A stretch of DNA of 64,000 nucleotides from Channallabes apus (GCA_030522415.1 CM060107.1:5444847-5508846); one strand, 5' to 3'. Counted from the first letter of the stretch, positions 22,205 to 33,625 are shown. Translations and numbers: made by a program. Notes: generated by a model not told the origin, from the sequence alone.

Positions 22205-23712
22205 TCAGGAGACACTTGTGTAGGTCACAGAGGTCGAATCAGATAGGTGCAGGTCCACGTCCTGTAGAGAGAAACATCTGATCATGTGACATTTTTATTC
22301 TGCTTTAATAAAGACATGATATCAGCACTGACTTCCATCAGCTACATTTCACCATTTCAGCTTTCAGTGTGTTTCTGTTAGCTTTCTGCTAGCTACAGAG
22401 ATAAAATGTCACGCATGCATGCACACAGTTTTAAAGAGCTGCTGCATGACTTGAAACAACAGGAAGTGTTCAAAGTGAGGAGGTAGGAGTGTGTGACAGG
22501 GTAAAATGTGTAAATGTCGTATTTAGAATATAAGTCCTCACCCTGTATTGCGGACCTGTACAGAGAAAAGCAGATGATGCTCATTAAAAGGAAAAGTGCA
22601 CACACACATGATAGGATTATAATAATAACTCCACGGCGTGTACAGGTGGCGGCCTGCTGTGTGTCTGAACCATCAGCCTCATGATTCTGATCATCTGAAA
22701 CACATTCAATAATGAATTCAGACACTATATTATATAGTCAATATTAAACCCCAGAAAACCTTTCTTTCTCCCCACTGCACTGATATTACCACAGCTGTGT
22801 CAATGTTTAGAACATCTAAATTTACAACAACATAGATTATGAAATATTGGGTTTGTTTAAGTGCTTAACCCTGCCACACTAATCTGATTATCTTCTAAAC
22901 TAATAAACCTCTCCTAAAAACTTTAAACCATGAAATTCAGCCGGAATATAATGTTTCACTTTGAAGTAATGCTAGACATAATAAATAAACCTTGATGAAA
23001 CTGAATCAGGAGATTAAATAATGTCGAGATCAGCATATCTTTATAAATACTGGAGTGTCAAATGTGCTACATTTTACTGTTTGTTTATGAAAAATAAAAC
23101 ATTAAATAATATTTAAAACAGTATACATAGTAAGAAATAAATATAAATGCTAAAACAATTAAACCACATAGTTCAGAATAAATAAAGTAATGCAACCCAC
23201 CTGTAAAGTTGAGTCTGATGGGTTTTCCAAACTGAGTGTGTGTTGCATCATTTCGACCTCCACAGTAATAAACTCCCAGCTCTGTCTTTCTAACTCCAAT
23301 AACCACTAAACTGACTGAACTGCTACTTTCTGTTGCATCAAACTGACTCTCGTCTACATTATAACGAAGGGAAAAGGTTTTCTTCAGCTTCCATTCCTCA
23401 GCAGATATCAGCAGCTTCACCTCGTCAGATCTCAGTCGATACCACGATATCTCAGGATAATTAGTGATGTTACAGTGCAGGGTGATGTTCTCTCCAGGAT
23501 GGACAGATCTGACGTCTGCTGAAGTGATCTCAAGGAGACACGGTGTAAAGAAAGCTGAAAGAGCAGCACATAATCACCTGAACACTACACACACTCTCAC
23601 AGCTACAGGCATTTATTCATCATTTACACTTTACTATCTGTTTATTTACTAATGTGTGTATGAACTCACCGAACAGCGTCTGTAGAATAAATGTAGATCG
23701 GAGTTTGGCCAT
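22205..23712 (-). CDS. Immunoglobulin-superfamily receptor A, ITIM-like tail
   Basis: Spliced gene on the minus strand. Exon 1 (23712-23670) encodes signal peptide MAKLRSTFILQTLF. Exon 2 (23554-23201, 354 nt, AG/GT borders, phase 1-1) encodes a V-type Ig domain: LHCNIT has the first Cys, ISWYRLR the core Trp, and GVYYCGG the second Cys. Exon 3 (22694-22542) encodes a stalk and membrane segment GVIIIILSCVCALFLLMSII. The last exon (22261-22205) encodes DVDLHLSDSTSVTYTSVS then stop; VTYTSV fits the ITIM consensus. Exon 3 ends in phase 1 but the last exon reads in phase 0; genes B and C have a 35-nt exon that repairs this, and I cannot find one here, so the tail may use another exon or be broken. 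Probably a fish inhibitory immune-type receptor at the cell surface. Two GGAAGT (ETS-type) words lie just upstream. Confidence 0.7.
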
Positions 23713-24227
23713 TACTCACACACTTCCTCCTGCACTCTGACAAGTAAAGGCCGGGTTTTAACTACATGCTACTACTTCCTGTGCTGTATCAGTTTATTTT
23801 CTTTACACTAATCAAACAACAAGGCTACAAAGAAAATTTGAGCAGGCTGAAGGAACTTTCTAGCACAAAACACACTGAAAAGAAGAGACTCAGCTTAGTA
23901 GAAAAATTAGGTCTGACCTTTATTCAAAAAAACATTAACATTTTAATTCTGTATAGCTGCTTTGCAATAATTACCATTGTTAAAAGTGCTATACAAGAAC
24001 TGAGTGCAATTTAATTAAAAAGAGACAATCGCATTTATAAAATGTTTTTTTAAACAAAAACTGACCACAACTTTTAGATTTAATCATAAATATCCATCAG
24101 TTTAATGAAGCTCATTGAAAGTCAGTGTACTAAATTTTTAGTTGTGCTCAGGTGTAGATCAGTTACAGCTTCTCAGCTGATGGTGATGATTCATGATGTT
24201 AAATGTTTCCTGAGCCATCAGGAGACT
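23713..24227. other. Spacer between IgSF genes A and B
   Basis: Contains the presumed promoter side of gene A (minus strand): GGAAGT words at about 23722 and 23775 and a block shared with the 5' flank of gene B (AAAACC-GGCCTTTACT). No other feature recognised. An 82-codon frame at 23766-24014 shows no motif. Confidence 0.4.
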
Positions 24228-24739
24228 CTTGTGTAGGACACACAGGTCCAATCAGCAGTGTGCTGCAGGGCGACTTCCTGTAGAGAGACAGACAGAGAGA
24301 TTGTTTAAATAATGAGACACATTACTGACTTAACTAGGATTAATCACGAGTGTGTGTGTGTGGTACCTTCTCACCGGAGTCACTGCTGATAACACAGACG
24401 TCTGGAAGATAAACAGAATTCAATCCACACAGAATTCAATGCCATAACTGATAGAAACAGCAAACACACACACACACACATTAATTAGACACATGCTCTT
24501 GAGACTTAATGTTGCTTTGTATCATGAATGAAATGAAAGTGGATCTACACAGTGATGGTAAATGGGGTTAAAGTTCTCACCTGGGTTCCTGGAACAGAAC
24601 ACACACATGCAGATGATGTTAATCAGAACAGAGACTGAACACACACACAGCAGGATTAGAATTATAATCCAGAGGAGTCCTGCAGGCTGCTCAGGATCAG
24701 GAGGCTCAGTTGTGTTACCTGCCTCATGGTGGTGATAAT
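24228..24739 (-). CDS. IgSF receptor B, exons 3-5 (membrane segment and ITIM-like tail)
   Basis: Exon 3 (24739-24581) opens in phase 1 with DYHHHEAGNTTEPPDPEQPA and a membrane helix GLLWIIILILLCVCSVSVLI, then a Cys-rich juxtamembrane segment. Exon 4 (24401-24367, 35 nt) encodes DVCVISSDSGEK. Exon 5 (24277-24228) encodes EVALQHTADWTCVSYTRVS then stop; VSYTRV fits the ITIM pattern. All junctions show AG and GT and the phases agree (1, then 0). No V exon lies in the next 7 kb; the matching signal and V exons are at 32377-32897. Function inferred: inhibitory immune receptor, recruiting SH2 phosphatases. Confidence 0.65.
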
Positions 24740-24907
24740 CTGAAACACAGACACACAGTGACACAGAGATCTCAGTACAGCACAGAGAAAGGCCTGATCT
24801 GGATGATTAAATAGGAATGTGTATGAGTCTTATTTGTGTTTATGTTAGACACACTCATGAAAACTCAGTTTTCTCAGTTATATTTCACACTGCTGGGATC
24901 ACTGATA

Positions 24908-26362
24908 CAGTGGTTTGCAAAAGTATTCGGCCCCCTTGAACTTTTCCACATTTTGTCACATTACAGCCAATTTTATTGGAATTCCACGTGAAAGACCAAT
25001 ACAAAGTGGTGTACACGTGAGAAGTGGAACAAAATCATACATGATTCTAAACATTTTTTACAAATAAATAACTGCAAAGTGGGGTGTGCGTAATTATTCA
25101 GCCCCCTTTGGTCTGAGTGCAGTCAGTTGCCCATTGACATTGCCTGATGAGTGCTAATGACTAAATAGAGTGCACCGGTGTGTAATCTAATGTCAGTACA
25201 AATACAGCTGCTCTGTGACGGCCTCAGAGGTTGTCTAAGAGAATATTGGGAGCAACAACACCATGAAGTCCAAAGAACACACCAAACAGGACAGGGATAA
25301 AGTTATTGAGAAATTTAAAGCAGGCTTAGGCTACAAAAAGATTTCCAAAGCCTTGAACATCCCACGGAGCCACTGTTCAAGCGATCATTCAGAAATGGAA
25401 GGAGTATGGCACAACTGTAAACCTACCAAGACAAGGCCGTCCACCTAAACTCACAGGCCGAACAAGGAGAGCGCTGATCAGAAATGCAGCCAAGAGGCCC
25501 ATGGTGACTCTGGATGAGCTGCAGAGATCTACAGTACAGCTCAGGTGGGGGAATCTGTCCACAGGACAACTATTAGTCGTGCACTGCACAAAGTTGGCCT
25601 TTATGGAAGAGTGGCAAGAAGAAAGCCATTGTTAACAGAAAACCATAAGAAGTCCCGTTTGCACAGCAAACATGTGGAAGAAGGTGCTCTGGTCAGATGA
25701 GACCAAAATGGAACTTTTTGGCCAAAATGCAAAACGCTATGTGTGGCGGAAAACTAACACTGCACATCACTCTGAACACACCATCCCCACTGTCAAATAT
25801 GGTGGTGGCAGCATCATGGTCTGGGGGTGCTTCTCTTCAGCAGGGACAGGGAAGCTGGTCAGAGTTGATGGGAAGATGGATGGAGCCAAATACAGGGCAA
25901 CCTTGGAAGAAAACCTCTTGGAGTCTGCAAAACACTTGAGACTGAGGCGGAGGTTCACCTTCCAGCAGGACAACGACCCTGAACATAAAGCCAGGGCAAC
26001 AATGGAATGGTTTAAAACAAAACATATCCATGTGTTAGAATGGCCCAGTCAAAGTCCAGATCTAAATCCAATCAGGAATCTGTGGCAAGATCTGAAAACT
26101 CCTGTTCACAAACGCTTTCGATCTAATCTGACTGAGCTGGAGCTGTTTTGCAAAGAAGAATGGGCGAGGATTTCAGTCTCTAGATGTGCAAAGCTGGTAG
26201 AGACATACCCTAAAAGACTGGCAGCTGTAATTGCAGCAAAAGGTGGTTCTACAAAGTATTTACTCAGGGGGCTGAATAATTACGCACACCCCAAATCATG
26301 TATGATTTTCATTCCACTTCTCACGTGTACACCACTTTGTATTGGTCTTTCACGTGGAATTC
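24908..26362 (+). mobile_element. Tc1-like transposon, 3' end truncated, in the gene B intron
   Basis: Starts CAGTGGTTTGCAAAAGTATT after a TA. It is similar to the copies at 10989 and 54204. The right terminal repeat is cut off after ACGTGGAATTC at 26362. It lies antisense to gene B in the intron between the V and membrane exons. Confidence 0.85.
25263..26290 (+). pseudogene. Tc1 transposase, frameshifted, catalytic Glu replaced
   Basis: N-terminal part MKSKEHTKQDRDKVIEKFKA with YKKISKALNIPRS is the paired-type helix-turn-helix. A frameshift near 25400 breaks the frame. From 25672 the catalytic half is open: VLWSDETKME (first Asp), FTFQQDNDPEHKA (second Asp) and SPDLNPIRNLWQDLK. In Tc1 proteins the third residue is the Glu of PIENLW, but here it reads PIRNLW, so the DDE triad is incomplete. 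The end GGSTKYLLRGLNNYAHPK is typical. The copy at 55123-55316 keeps PIENLW. Normal role: excision and insertion at TA sites; inactive here. Confidence 0.85.
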
Positions 26363-26454
26363 ACATGGAACATATTAATCATTTATATAGGAAGTGAGAG
26401 ACTGTCACCACTTACAGAATCTCTGCACTACTGTACTGTACATTACGCTAAGCA

Positions 26455-28037
26455 AAAAATATAGAAAGACTCAGAAAATCTCTTTTAGTGATTTAATTAA
26501 CATAGATACAACAAACTCTGATCACACTGAATGTGCAGCCGACACCTCTGATCTGAGGCTAAATATTAGATCTCTCGCATCAAAAGCAGTTATTGTTAAT
26601 GAAATTATCACATATCAGGCGTTGGTATACTCTGTTTAACAGAAACCTGGATTAAACAGGGCGAGTATGTAGCTCTAAATGAAGCTAGTCCTCCTGGATA
26701 CAGCTACATACACCAGCCTCAGTTAACTGGTAGAGGAGGATGCGTCGCGATTATTTACAATGATAATCTCTCTATCGTACAAAAACATGGACACAAATAA
26801 TTTAATGCATTTGAAGTTCTCTATAGTAACATAAAAAGTGTAGCTACAAATATCAAGTCAGCTAAGTTAATCCCGCTAATCATCATTTACAGACCTCCAG
26901 GGCCGTATTCTGAATTTCTTTGTGAATTTGCAGATTTCCTCTCAAACCTAGTCGTTTCTGTAGAAAAAGTGGTAATTGCTAAATGTTGCAGAAAAACTAG
27001 TTCATGCTTTTATCACTTCTAGGTTGGACTATTGTAATGCCTTACTGTCTGGTTGTTCTGTTAGGTGAATAAACAAGCTTCAGCTACAGTAGTCCAGAAT
27101 GCAGCAGCGAGAGTCCTCACTAGAACCAGAAGATATGAGCACATCACCCCTATCCTATCTTCACTACATTGGCTCCCCGTGAAATTTTGCATTGATTTTA
27201 AAATACTACTCTTGGCATATAAAGCATTAAATGGTCTCGCGCCGCAGTATCTGAGCGAACTGCTAGCATCTTACGATCCGCCACGCCTACTTCGGTCAAA
27301 GGATGCAGGCTGCTTGTCAGTACCGCGTATTATGAAAACTACAGCTGGGGGCAGAGCTTTTTCTTACAAAGACCCAAAATTATGGAATAGTCTTCCAAAT
27401 AGTGTTCGGGACTCAAACACAGTCTCAGTGTTTAAGTCTAGGCTCAAAACCTATTTATTTAGCCAAGCATTTTTATAAATAGATTTGCCTTAGGTAAAGG
27501 AGCAGATCTGGGGGACTCATGGACGTAGAGTATTATGGTGAACTGGTATGTTTAGATGCTGTCTTCCTCACTCTCATTTGTTCACTCAGGTTTGTTGACG
27601 GTGAAGTGATTGGTCGTTTTACATCTCAGGGAGCCCTCATGTTTGTGTTTCCTTCTGGCTCTCCCTTTTAGTTATGCTGTTATAGTTAGTATACATTCAT
27701 CACATACACTGAGTGACTGTGACCATATCTAATTAGAGACTTTAATCTCTCCTCTGTCACCTAACACACAGTATGAATGCAGATCAATTCCTGCTATCTG
27801 TTTCACCCAGATGAGGATGGGTTCCCTGTTGAGTCTGGTTCCTCTCAAGGTTTCTTCCCATTACCATCTCAGGGAGTTTTTCCTTGCCACTGTCGCCCGC
27901 AGCTCGTTTACCATTTTGATTTATACACATTCACATTCCATACAAACTTGAATAATTCTTTTGATTGTGTAAAGCTGTTTTGCAACAATGACAATTGTTA
28001 AAAACGCTATACAAATAAAATGTAATTGAATTGAATT
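26455..28037 (+). mobile_element. L2-type LINE fragment with internal deletion
   Basis: Left part (to about 26980) is endonuclease sequence ([38 protein letters not shown]). It then jumps directly to the RT C-terminus (27065-27478), skipping the whole RT core. The 3' UTR follows and ends with TGTTAAAAACGCTATACAAA and ATTGAATTGAATT repeats. Compared with copy 1 this is a large internal deletion. Confidence 0.8.
27065..27478 (+). pseudogene. L2 ORF2 C-terminal domain
   Basis: Reads NAAARVLTRTRRYEHITPIL, LHWLPVKFCIDFKILLLAYK, LNGLAPQYLSELL, GGRAFSYKDPKLWNSLPNSV and VFKSRLKTYLFSQAF, then stop. This is the conserved C-terminus of fish L2 polymerases after the thumb. Well preserved, but it has no RT core upstream. 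Confidence 0.85.
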
Positions 28038-28283
28038 AAGATTATATTACCTGAGATTATTAACAGATTTAATATGTATTCATATTTGCAACCACAAAAC
28101 TTTCTTTGAAGCAGAGTATGTGTGCTGTTTCAGTAAAATACTAATTGACAGTGTGGAAGGAGGAAGTTTTTTCTATTACAAACGTCCGAGTTTGAATTTC
28201 CACACTGCAGTGCACCAGATACCAATATTATATTATATACAAGTGTGTAAGTGAATGTATAAAATGCCTAAAGTCCAGTATAT

Positions 28284-28287
<4 letters not shown>

Positions 28288-28335
<48 letters not shown>
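28288..28335. repeat. GT microsatellite
   Basis: About 22 GT units without interruption. A second GT run is at 28636-28680. Both lie in the intron of IgSF gene B. Confidence 0.95.
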
Positions 28336-28336
<1 letters not shown>

Positions 28337-28633
28337 GGGTGCAGGAGAAATGAGTCGGCCTCACCGGTTTTAATGAATCAGTCCGGGAGCACGATGATAG
28401 AAAATGGCTGTCCTGTAAAGCTGTGCTGATGGTGAATAATCAAATTTTCTCAGGAAAACCATAGTATACAAGCCCAAGAAAGTGGAAAACAGCTGACAAA
28501 CTGGCATCAGGGATTCCTCACATGATTCAGTGGTGCAGAGACAACACTTTTACATTTCACATACCAGCAAAACCTTGGATTTCTGTTTGAATTAGTTACT
28601 TAATTTGCAGTCTAAGTAAAGTCAACACCCATG

Positions 28634-28635
<2 letters not shown>

Positions 28636-28680
<45 letters not shown>
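28636..28680. repeat. GT microsatellite
   Basis: About 21 GT units, followed by a CT/CTT-rich tract near 28705-28735. Confidence 0.95.
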
Positions 28681-28685
<5 letters not shown>

Positions 28686-29168
28686 TCATTCTACACAATA
28701 ACTTCCCTCCTCTTCTTCCTCCTCCTCCTCTCCTGTTGGTTTGTTCACACCCAACCTGATTCTTTTCAAAGTGCAGGTTATTTATTGAAATTTTTACTTT
28801 ATATTTTCTATTAATCATTTTTATATGAAGTTTTTTGAGATGTGGAAAGAACCAGAGACATTTACATAATTTCTTATGGGGAATTTCGTAATGACAAAAT
28901 TGCATCCAGGATTCCCCTCGCAATTTAAAGGCACAGAGACAACATTTCACTGTGAGATTCAGTTCCTTAGGTGGTGTTACGGTTTTTGGCCACATGATGG
29001 TAGTGGTGGAAAAGGGGACAGATTTAGTCAAGTGGATTGGTATGCTTCATATTGTGTATTCGTGTTGTATAAGACTCTTTTTTTTTTTTTTTTTTTTAAT
29101 TTACGAACAAATCCAACTTACAAACATACTCTCGGAACAGAGCTTTTTCATAGGTAGGGGACAAACTG

Positions 29169-29170
29169 TA

Positions 29171-29244
<74 letters not shown>

Positions 29245-29248
29245 TTCA

Positions 29249-29322
<74 letters not shown>
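29169..29322. repeat. Compound GT/TA microsatellite
   Basis: A GT run (29169-29192) passes into TA runs of about 50 bp and 70 bp, broken once by GATTCAGTGA at about 29243. Alternating purine-pyrimidine DNA of this length can adopt Z or cruciform forms. Open frames here (repeats of IY or CV) are artefacts of the dinucleotide. Confidence 0.95.
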
Positions 29323-29327
<5 letters not shown>

Positions 29328-29498
29328 CCAGACACATAAGTGTTTCCTTTTATGCGTGCTGGCACTGTGTGTTTGTGTGTGAAGCTAAAATAAGAGTAAA
29401 GGAGGAATCAGACCCCTCCCCCCCCGTCCCTCTTCTTGTCTCACATGGTAACAATTCCTCTTATTTGAGTTTCTCTCTCTCTCATAACAGCATGCTAT

Positions 29499-29697
29499 GG
29501 GTCAGGTGTAGCTCAGTGGTTAAGGCATTGGACTACAGTTCGGAAGATCCCAGGTTCAAACCCCACAACCACCAAGTTGCCACTGTTGGGCCCTTGAGCA
29601 AGGCCCTTAACCCTCAACTGCTCAGATCTGTAATGAGAAAAAAAATGTAAGTTGCTCTGGATAAGAGCGTCTGCCAAATGCCTAAATGTAAATGTAA
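29499..29697 (+). mobile_element. tRNA-derived SINE
   Basis: The head has A-box-like TGTAGCTCAGTGGTTAAGG and B-box-like GGTTCAAACCC at tRNA spacing. The body has CTTGAGCAAGGCCCTTAACC and the tail GCTCTGGATAAGAGCGTCTG followed by AAATGTAAATG repeats, the conserved core of V-SINE-type fish SINEs. The internal pol III promoter would drive its transcription. Confidence 0.85.
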
Positions 29698-29999
29698 AGG
29701 GAGAGAGAAGATGGATCTTTAATCTCTCTAATGAGACGTTATTTTGCTCTACACATGTGCGCACATGTGTTATAACAGTACACGCACGCTCTACACACAT
29801 CCATATAAACACAAAATAGAATATGTTTTACACGCACACTCGGTCACAGTGTTATAGTGAACAGCAAAGCGTCACACCATATTTAAGCAACCACTTTGAT
29901 TTCAAGCACAAGAAAGGCAACAGCTTTATTATGCAAAGATGTTCCTTCAATTAAAAACAATTAGTTTAAGATTTATACCTGCTTGTAATTTTTAAACTA

Positions 30000-32153
30000 C
30001 ACTAGAATCCCCAACCCGAATGAAATAACAAATTACAGACCGATTTCAAACCTTCCGTTTATATCAAAAATATTTGAAAAGGTGGTATCAGCTCAAATAT
30101 GCGCTTTTTTTTTTTTTTTTTTTTTTTTTTACAGGAAAACAACATCCTTAAGGAATTTTAGTCAGTTTTCTGACACCATCATAGTACAGAAACTGCACTA
30201 GTTAAAATCACGAATGATTTGTTTTTAGCTTCAGACCAAGGCTGCATCTCAATACTAGTCTTACTTGATCGTAGTGCTGCATTCGCCACTATAGATCATG
30301 ATATTCTCATAGGTCGCTTACAAAATCATATCGGTCTTCAGGGACAGGCATTAAAATGGTTTAGATCATACCATTTTGTAGATCTGAATGGAGAACCATC
30401 TGGTGTAATGCCAGTGAAATGTGGGGTCCCACAAGGACAGTTTTAGGATCTCTGCTGTTTTCCACATACAGTACATGCTTCCCTTGGGTAACATCATTAG
30501 AAGACATGGGATTAGTTTCCATTGTTATGCTGATGATACCCAATTATATATCAACAACAAGACCAGATGAAATACCCAAGTTGTCTAGATTAACTGAGTG
30601 TGTCCAAAATATAAAAGACTGGATGACAGATTTTCTTTTACTAAATTCAGATTAAACAGAGATATTACTTATTTGCCCAAAGACCAATACACAACAGCTC
30701 TCACAATTCAGCCTGCGTTTAGAAGTATGTACTATTAACACCAGCTCGACGGTGAAAGACCTGGGCGTAATATTAGACACTAACTTATCCTTTGAAAATC
30801 ATATTTCCAATATTACAAAAACAGCCTTTTTCCACCTTAGAAATAATGTCAAGCAGGAACATTCTATCCATATCTGATGCAGAAAAGCTGGTTCATGCAT
30901 TCATGACCTCCAGACTTGATTACTGTAATCCATTACTAGGTGGTTGTCCTTTATCCTGTAGGCATCCTCAAGCCTACAGTTAATCTAAAATGCAGCCGCC
31001 AGGGTTCTCACTAGATCAAGAAAATATGATCATATAACCCTAATATTATCATCCCTGCACTGGCAACATGTTCAGTTTAGAATCAATTACAAACTAGCAT
31101 TACTTACGTACAAGGCTCTAAATGGTTTAGCTCCTACATATCTACCCGGGCTTCTGACACATTATAATCCACCATGCTCCTTAAGATCACAAAACTCCAG
31201 ACTTCTGGTAGTTCCCAGAATATTAAAATCTACAAAAGGCGGTAGAGCGTTCTCATATTTATTTTCTTTTTAAGGTCACTGGCGGTCGTGTAAGCATTTC
31301 ACTGCATATTATACTGTGTATGACTGTGTATGTGACAAATAAAATTTGAATTTGAATTTGATATTTAGCTCCTAAGCTTTGAAATAGCCTTCTAGACAGT
31401 GTTCTAAGGTTAAGGCACAATTTAAAAAATAGACTCAAGACACATCTCTTTAATCTGGCATACACATAATTCTACACATAATTTCGTACTCCATTATATC
31501 TAAATGCACACTCTTATCTAGTGCTGCAATATCCTGAACGGCATCACCGCTAATTATTTTCTTTTCCACCTATTTTTCCTTTCTCTACCCATCCCGAGGC
31601 AACTAGAAATTGTGCCAGCTCCAGTAGCCAGAGGCCAACCCTGCAAAGATCTTGAGGCATCCAGAGAAGGACCACCTCCAGCTGGATTCTGTTCATGATG
31701 GTTTGGATCTATACATGCTGCTCCTGAGCTTCTAGTGATCCAGACCCCCCCACCCCCCTATGTCCTTTGCACCTGCTGACTCATCCCTGTGCTGAACTGG
31801 ACTCCATGATAACTAGGACAACTTTTGTTATACTGAACTTCCAGCAGCCTAACACATGATGTTGTTAAATAATTTCTCTTATCCGTTATCACCCAAATGA
31901 GGATGGGTTCCCTGTTGAGTTTGATGATGGGTTCCTCTGAAGGTCTCTTCCTATTGCCATCTCAGGGAGATTTTGCTTGCCATTGTTGCCCTCGGCTTGC
32001 TCATCAAGGATAATCTCACAATTTCATTATTATCTAAACACATTTTTTCTCACTCATACACACTTACATAAATTTTCTTTTCATTTTGTGAAGCTGCATT
32101 GAGACCATTGTTAAAAGCCCTATATAAATAAAATTGAATTGAATTGAATTGAA
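30000..32153 (+). mobile_element. L2 LINE, second subfamily, 5'-truncated and decayed
   Basis: RT motifs are recognisable across frameshifts: [40 protein letters not shown] (motif A), VDLNGEPSG and CGVPQGQF (motif B-C region), then KTAFFHLRNN-like and RLDYCNPLLGGCP. A poly-T expansion at 30104-30130 interrupts it. The 3' end is GTTAAAAGCCCTATATAAAT with ATTGAATTGAATT repeats. A Rex1-like tail sits at about 31262-31362. It lies in the gene B intron, antisense to the gene. Confidence 0.8.
31262..31362 (+). mobile_element. Rex1-like LINE 3' tail insertion
   Basis: Contains GTAAGCATTTCACTGCATAT, TGTATGTGACAAATAAAATT and TTTGAATTTGAATT repeats, like the tail of the LINE at 19030-19125. It interrupts the L2 coding sequence; TATTTA-like words flank both sides. 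Confidence 0.65.
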
Positions 32154-32154
32154 T

Positions 32155-32334
32155 CCCACCCCCACTGTTAAAAACTCGGTAACTTTTACTTTGTGTAAAG
32201 TTTTAATGAGTTACTTTTTACTTTTACTTGAATAGATTTTTATAACGGTAACTTTACTTGCACTTCAGTAAAATTTCACTGAAGTAACAGTAGTTTTACT
32301 TGAGTCCAAATGTTTATTACTCTTTCCACCTCTG
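32155..32334 (-). mobile_element. Small hAT-like non-autonomous element
   Basis: The minus strand begins CAGAGGTGGAAAGAGTAATA and contains several ACTTxAGTA words. The same sequence starts at 63633 on the plus strand. CAGAGGTGG is a hAT-type terminus. There is no coding capacity. Confidence 0.6.
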
Positions 32335-32376
32335 TATAATATAAAACTACAATGTCAATAAATTATTGGCACCAAC

Positions 32377-32897
32377 CTGTAAAGTTGAGTCTGATGAGTT
32401 TCCCAAACTGAGTGTGTGTTGCATCGTTTCGACCTCCACAGTAATAAACTCCCAGATCTGTCTCTCTAACTCCAATAATCACTAAACTGACTGAACTGCT
32501 GCTTTCTGTTACATCAAAGTGACTCTTGTCTACATTATAACGAAGGGAAAAGGTTTTCTTCAGCTTCCATTCCTCAGCAGATATCAGCAGCTTCACCTCG
32601 TCAGATCTCAGTCGATACCACGATATCTCAGGATAATTAGTGATGTTACAGGTCAGGGTGATGTTCTCTCCAGGATGGACAGATCTGATGTCTGCTGAAG
32701 TGATCTCCAGGAAACACAGTGTAAATAAACCTGAAAGAGCAGCACATAATCACTCACCTAGCCTGAACAATACACACACTCTCACAGCTATAGTGATTTA
32801 TTCATAATTTACACTTAACTCTTTGTTTTTTCAGTACTGTGTGAATGAACTCACCGAAAAATGCCTGCAGAATAAATGTAGACCGGAGTTTGGCCAT
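32377..32897 (-). CDS. IgSF receptor B, exons 1-2 (signal peptide and V domain)
   Basis: Exon 1 (32897-32855) encodes MAKLRSTFILQAFF with GTGAGT-like donor. Exon 2 (32730-32377, 354 nt) has AG/GT borders in phase 1 and encodes a V-type domain almost identical to gene A: CNITNYPEISWYRLRSDEV, EEWKLKKTFSLRYNVD and LGVYYCGGRNDATH. Length, phases and borders equal those of gene A exon 2. The next compatible exon downstream is at 24739, so the intron would be about 7.6 kb, against 506 bp in gene A. The 5' flank keeps the AAAACCTGGCC-TTTACT block but not the upstream GGAAGT words. Confidence 0.72.
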
Positions 32898-33345
32898 TTC
32901 TCTCACACTCCCTCCAGCGCTCTGACAACAAGTGCTGCTGCGTCACACTTAGTAAAGGCCAGGTTTTAGCCACATGCTACAATTTAGTACAACCCAATGC
33001 TTTCTTCACCTCATATCCTAATGTGAAAGGACAGTGAGGTATATTCATGGTGTTAACCACACACTCTGAACAGGACATCACATGCGGCCCAGTATAAACA
33101 TGAGATCAGATCTTTTCTCAGAAAACACAGACACTTTTAATTTTATTTCTAAAATGTTCTAAACAAAAACTGACCACAACTTTTAGATTAAACCTTGAAT
33201 ATCCATCTATTTAATGAAGTTCATTGAAATTCAGTGTACTAAATGTTGTGCTCAGCTGTAGACCAGATCACAGCTTCTCTGCTGATTGTGATGATTTTTG
33301 ATGTTAAATGTTTCCTGAGCCATCAGGAGATCTTCTGTAGGTCAC

Positions 33346-33625
33346 ACAGGTCCAATCAGCAGTGTGTTGCAGGACGACGTCTTGTAGAGAGACAGACAGA
33401 GAGATTGAGTGTGTTGTACCTTCTCATCTGAGTCCCACACGATAACATACACATCTAGAAGAAACACAGAATAAATGGGTTTAAAATTCTCACCTGGGTT
33501 CCAGAAAGAGAACAGAATAAGAACAGAGACTGAACACACACACAAAAGGATTAGAATTATAATCCAGAGGAGTCCAGGTCCTGCACGTTGCTCAGGTGTG
33601 TTACCTGCTTCATGGTGGTGATAAT
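33346..33625 (-). pseudogene. IgSF receptor C, 3' remnant (membrane and tail exons)
   Basis: Exon 3 (33625-33494) encodes DYHHHEAGNTPEQRAGP and the helix GLLWIIILILLCVCSVSVLI. Exon 4 (33454-33420, 35 nt) encodes DVYVIVWDSDEK. In the tail exon the acceptor context reads CTACAAG where gene B has CTACAG; using that AG the exon reads TSSCNTLLIGPV then stop and loses the tyrosine motif still readable in another frame (TCVTYRRS). No signal or V exon is present upstream in the window; a solo LTR begins at 33946. Either a pseudogene or the 3' part of a gene rearranged elsewhere. Confidence 0.6.

Noticed and set aside
29101..29382. Open frames made of alternating Ile-Tyr or Cys-Val
   Set aside because: Translations of TA and GT microsatellites, open on both strands; no protein evidence. 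The same applies to 8806-9159 and 37857-38093.
29499..29575. Functional tRNA gene
   Set aside because: A and B boxes are present, but the body and the AAATGTAAATG tail show a tRNA-derived SINE; no complete cloverleaf was found.
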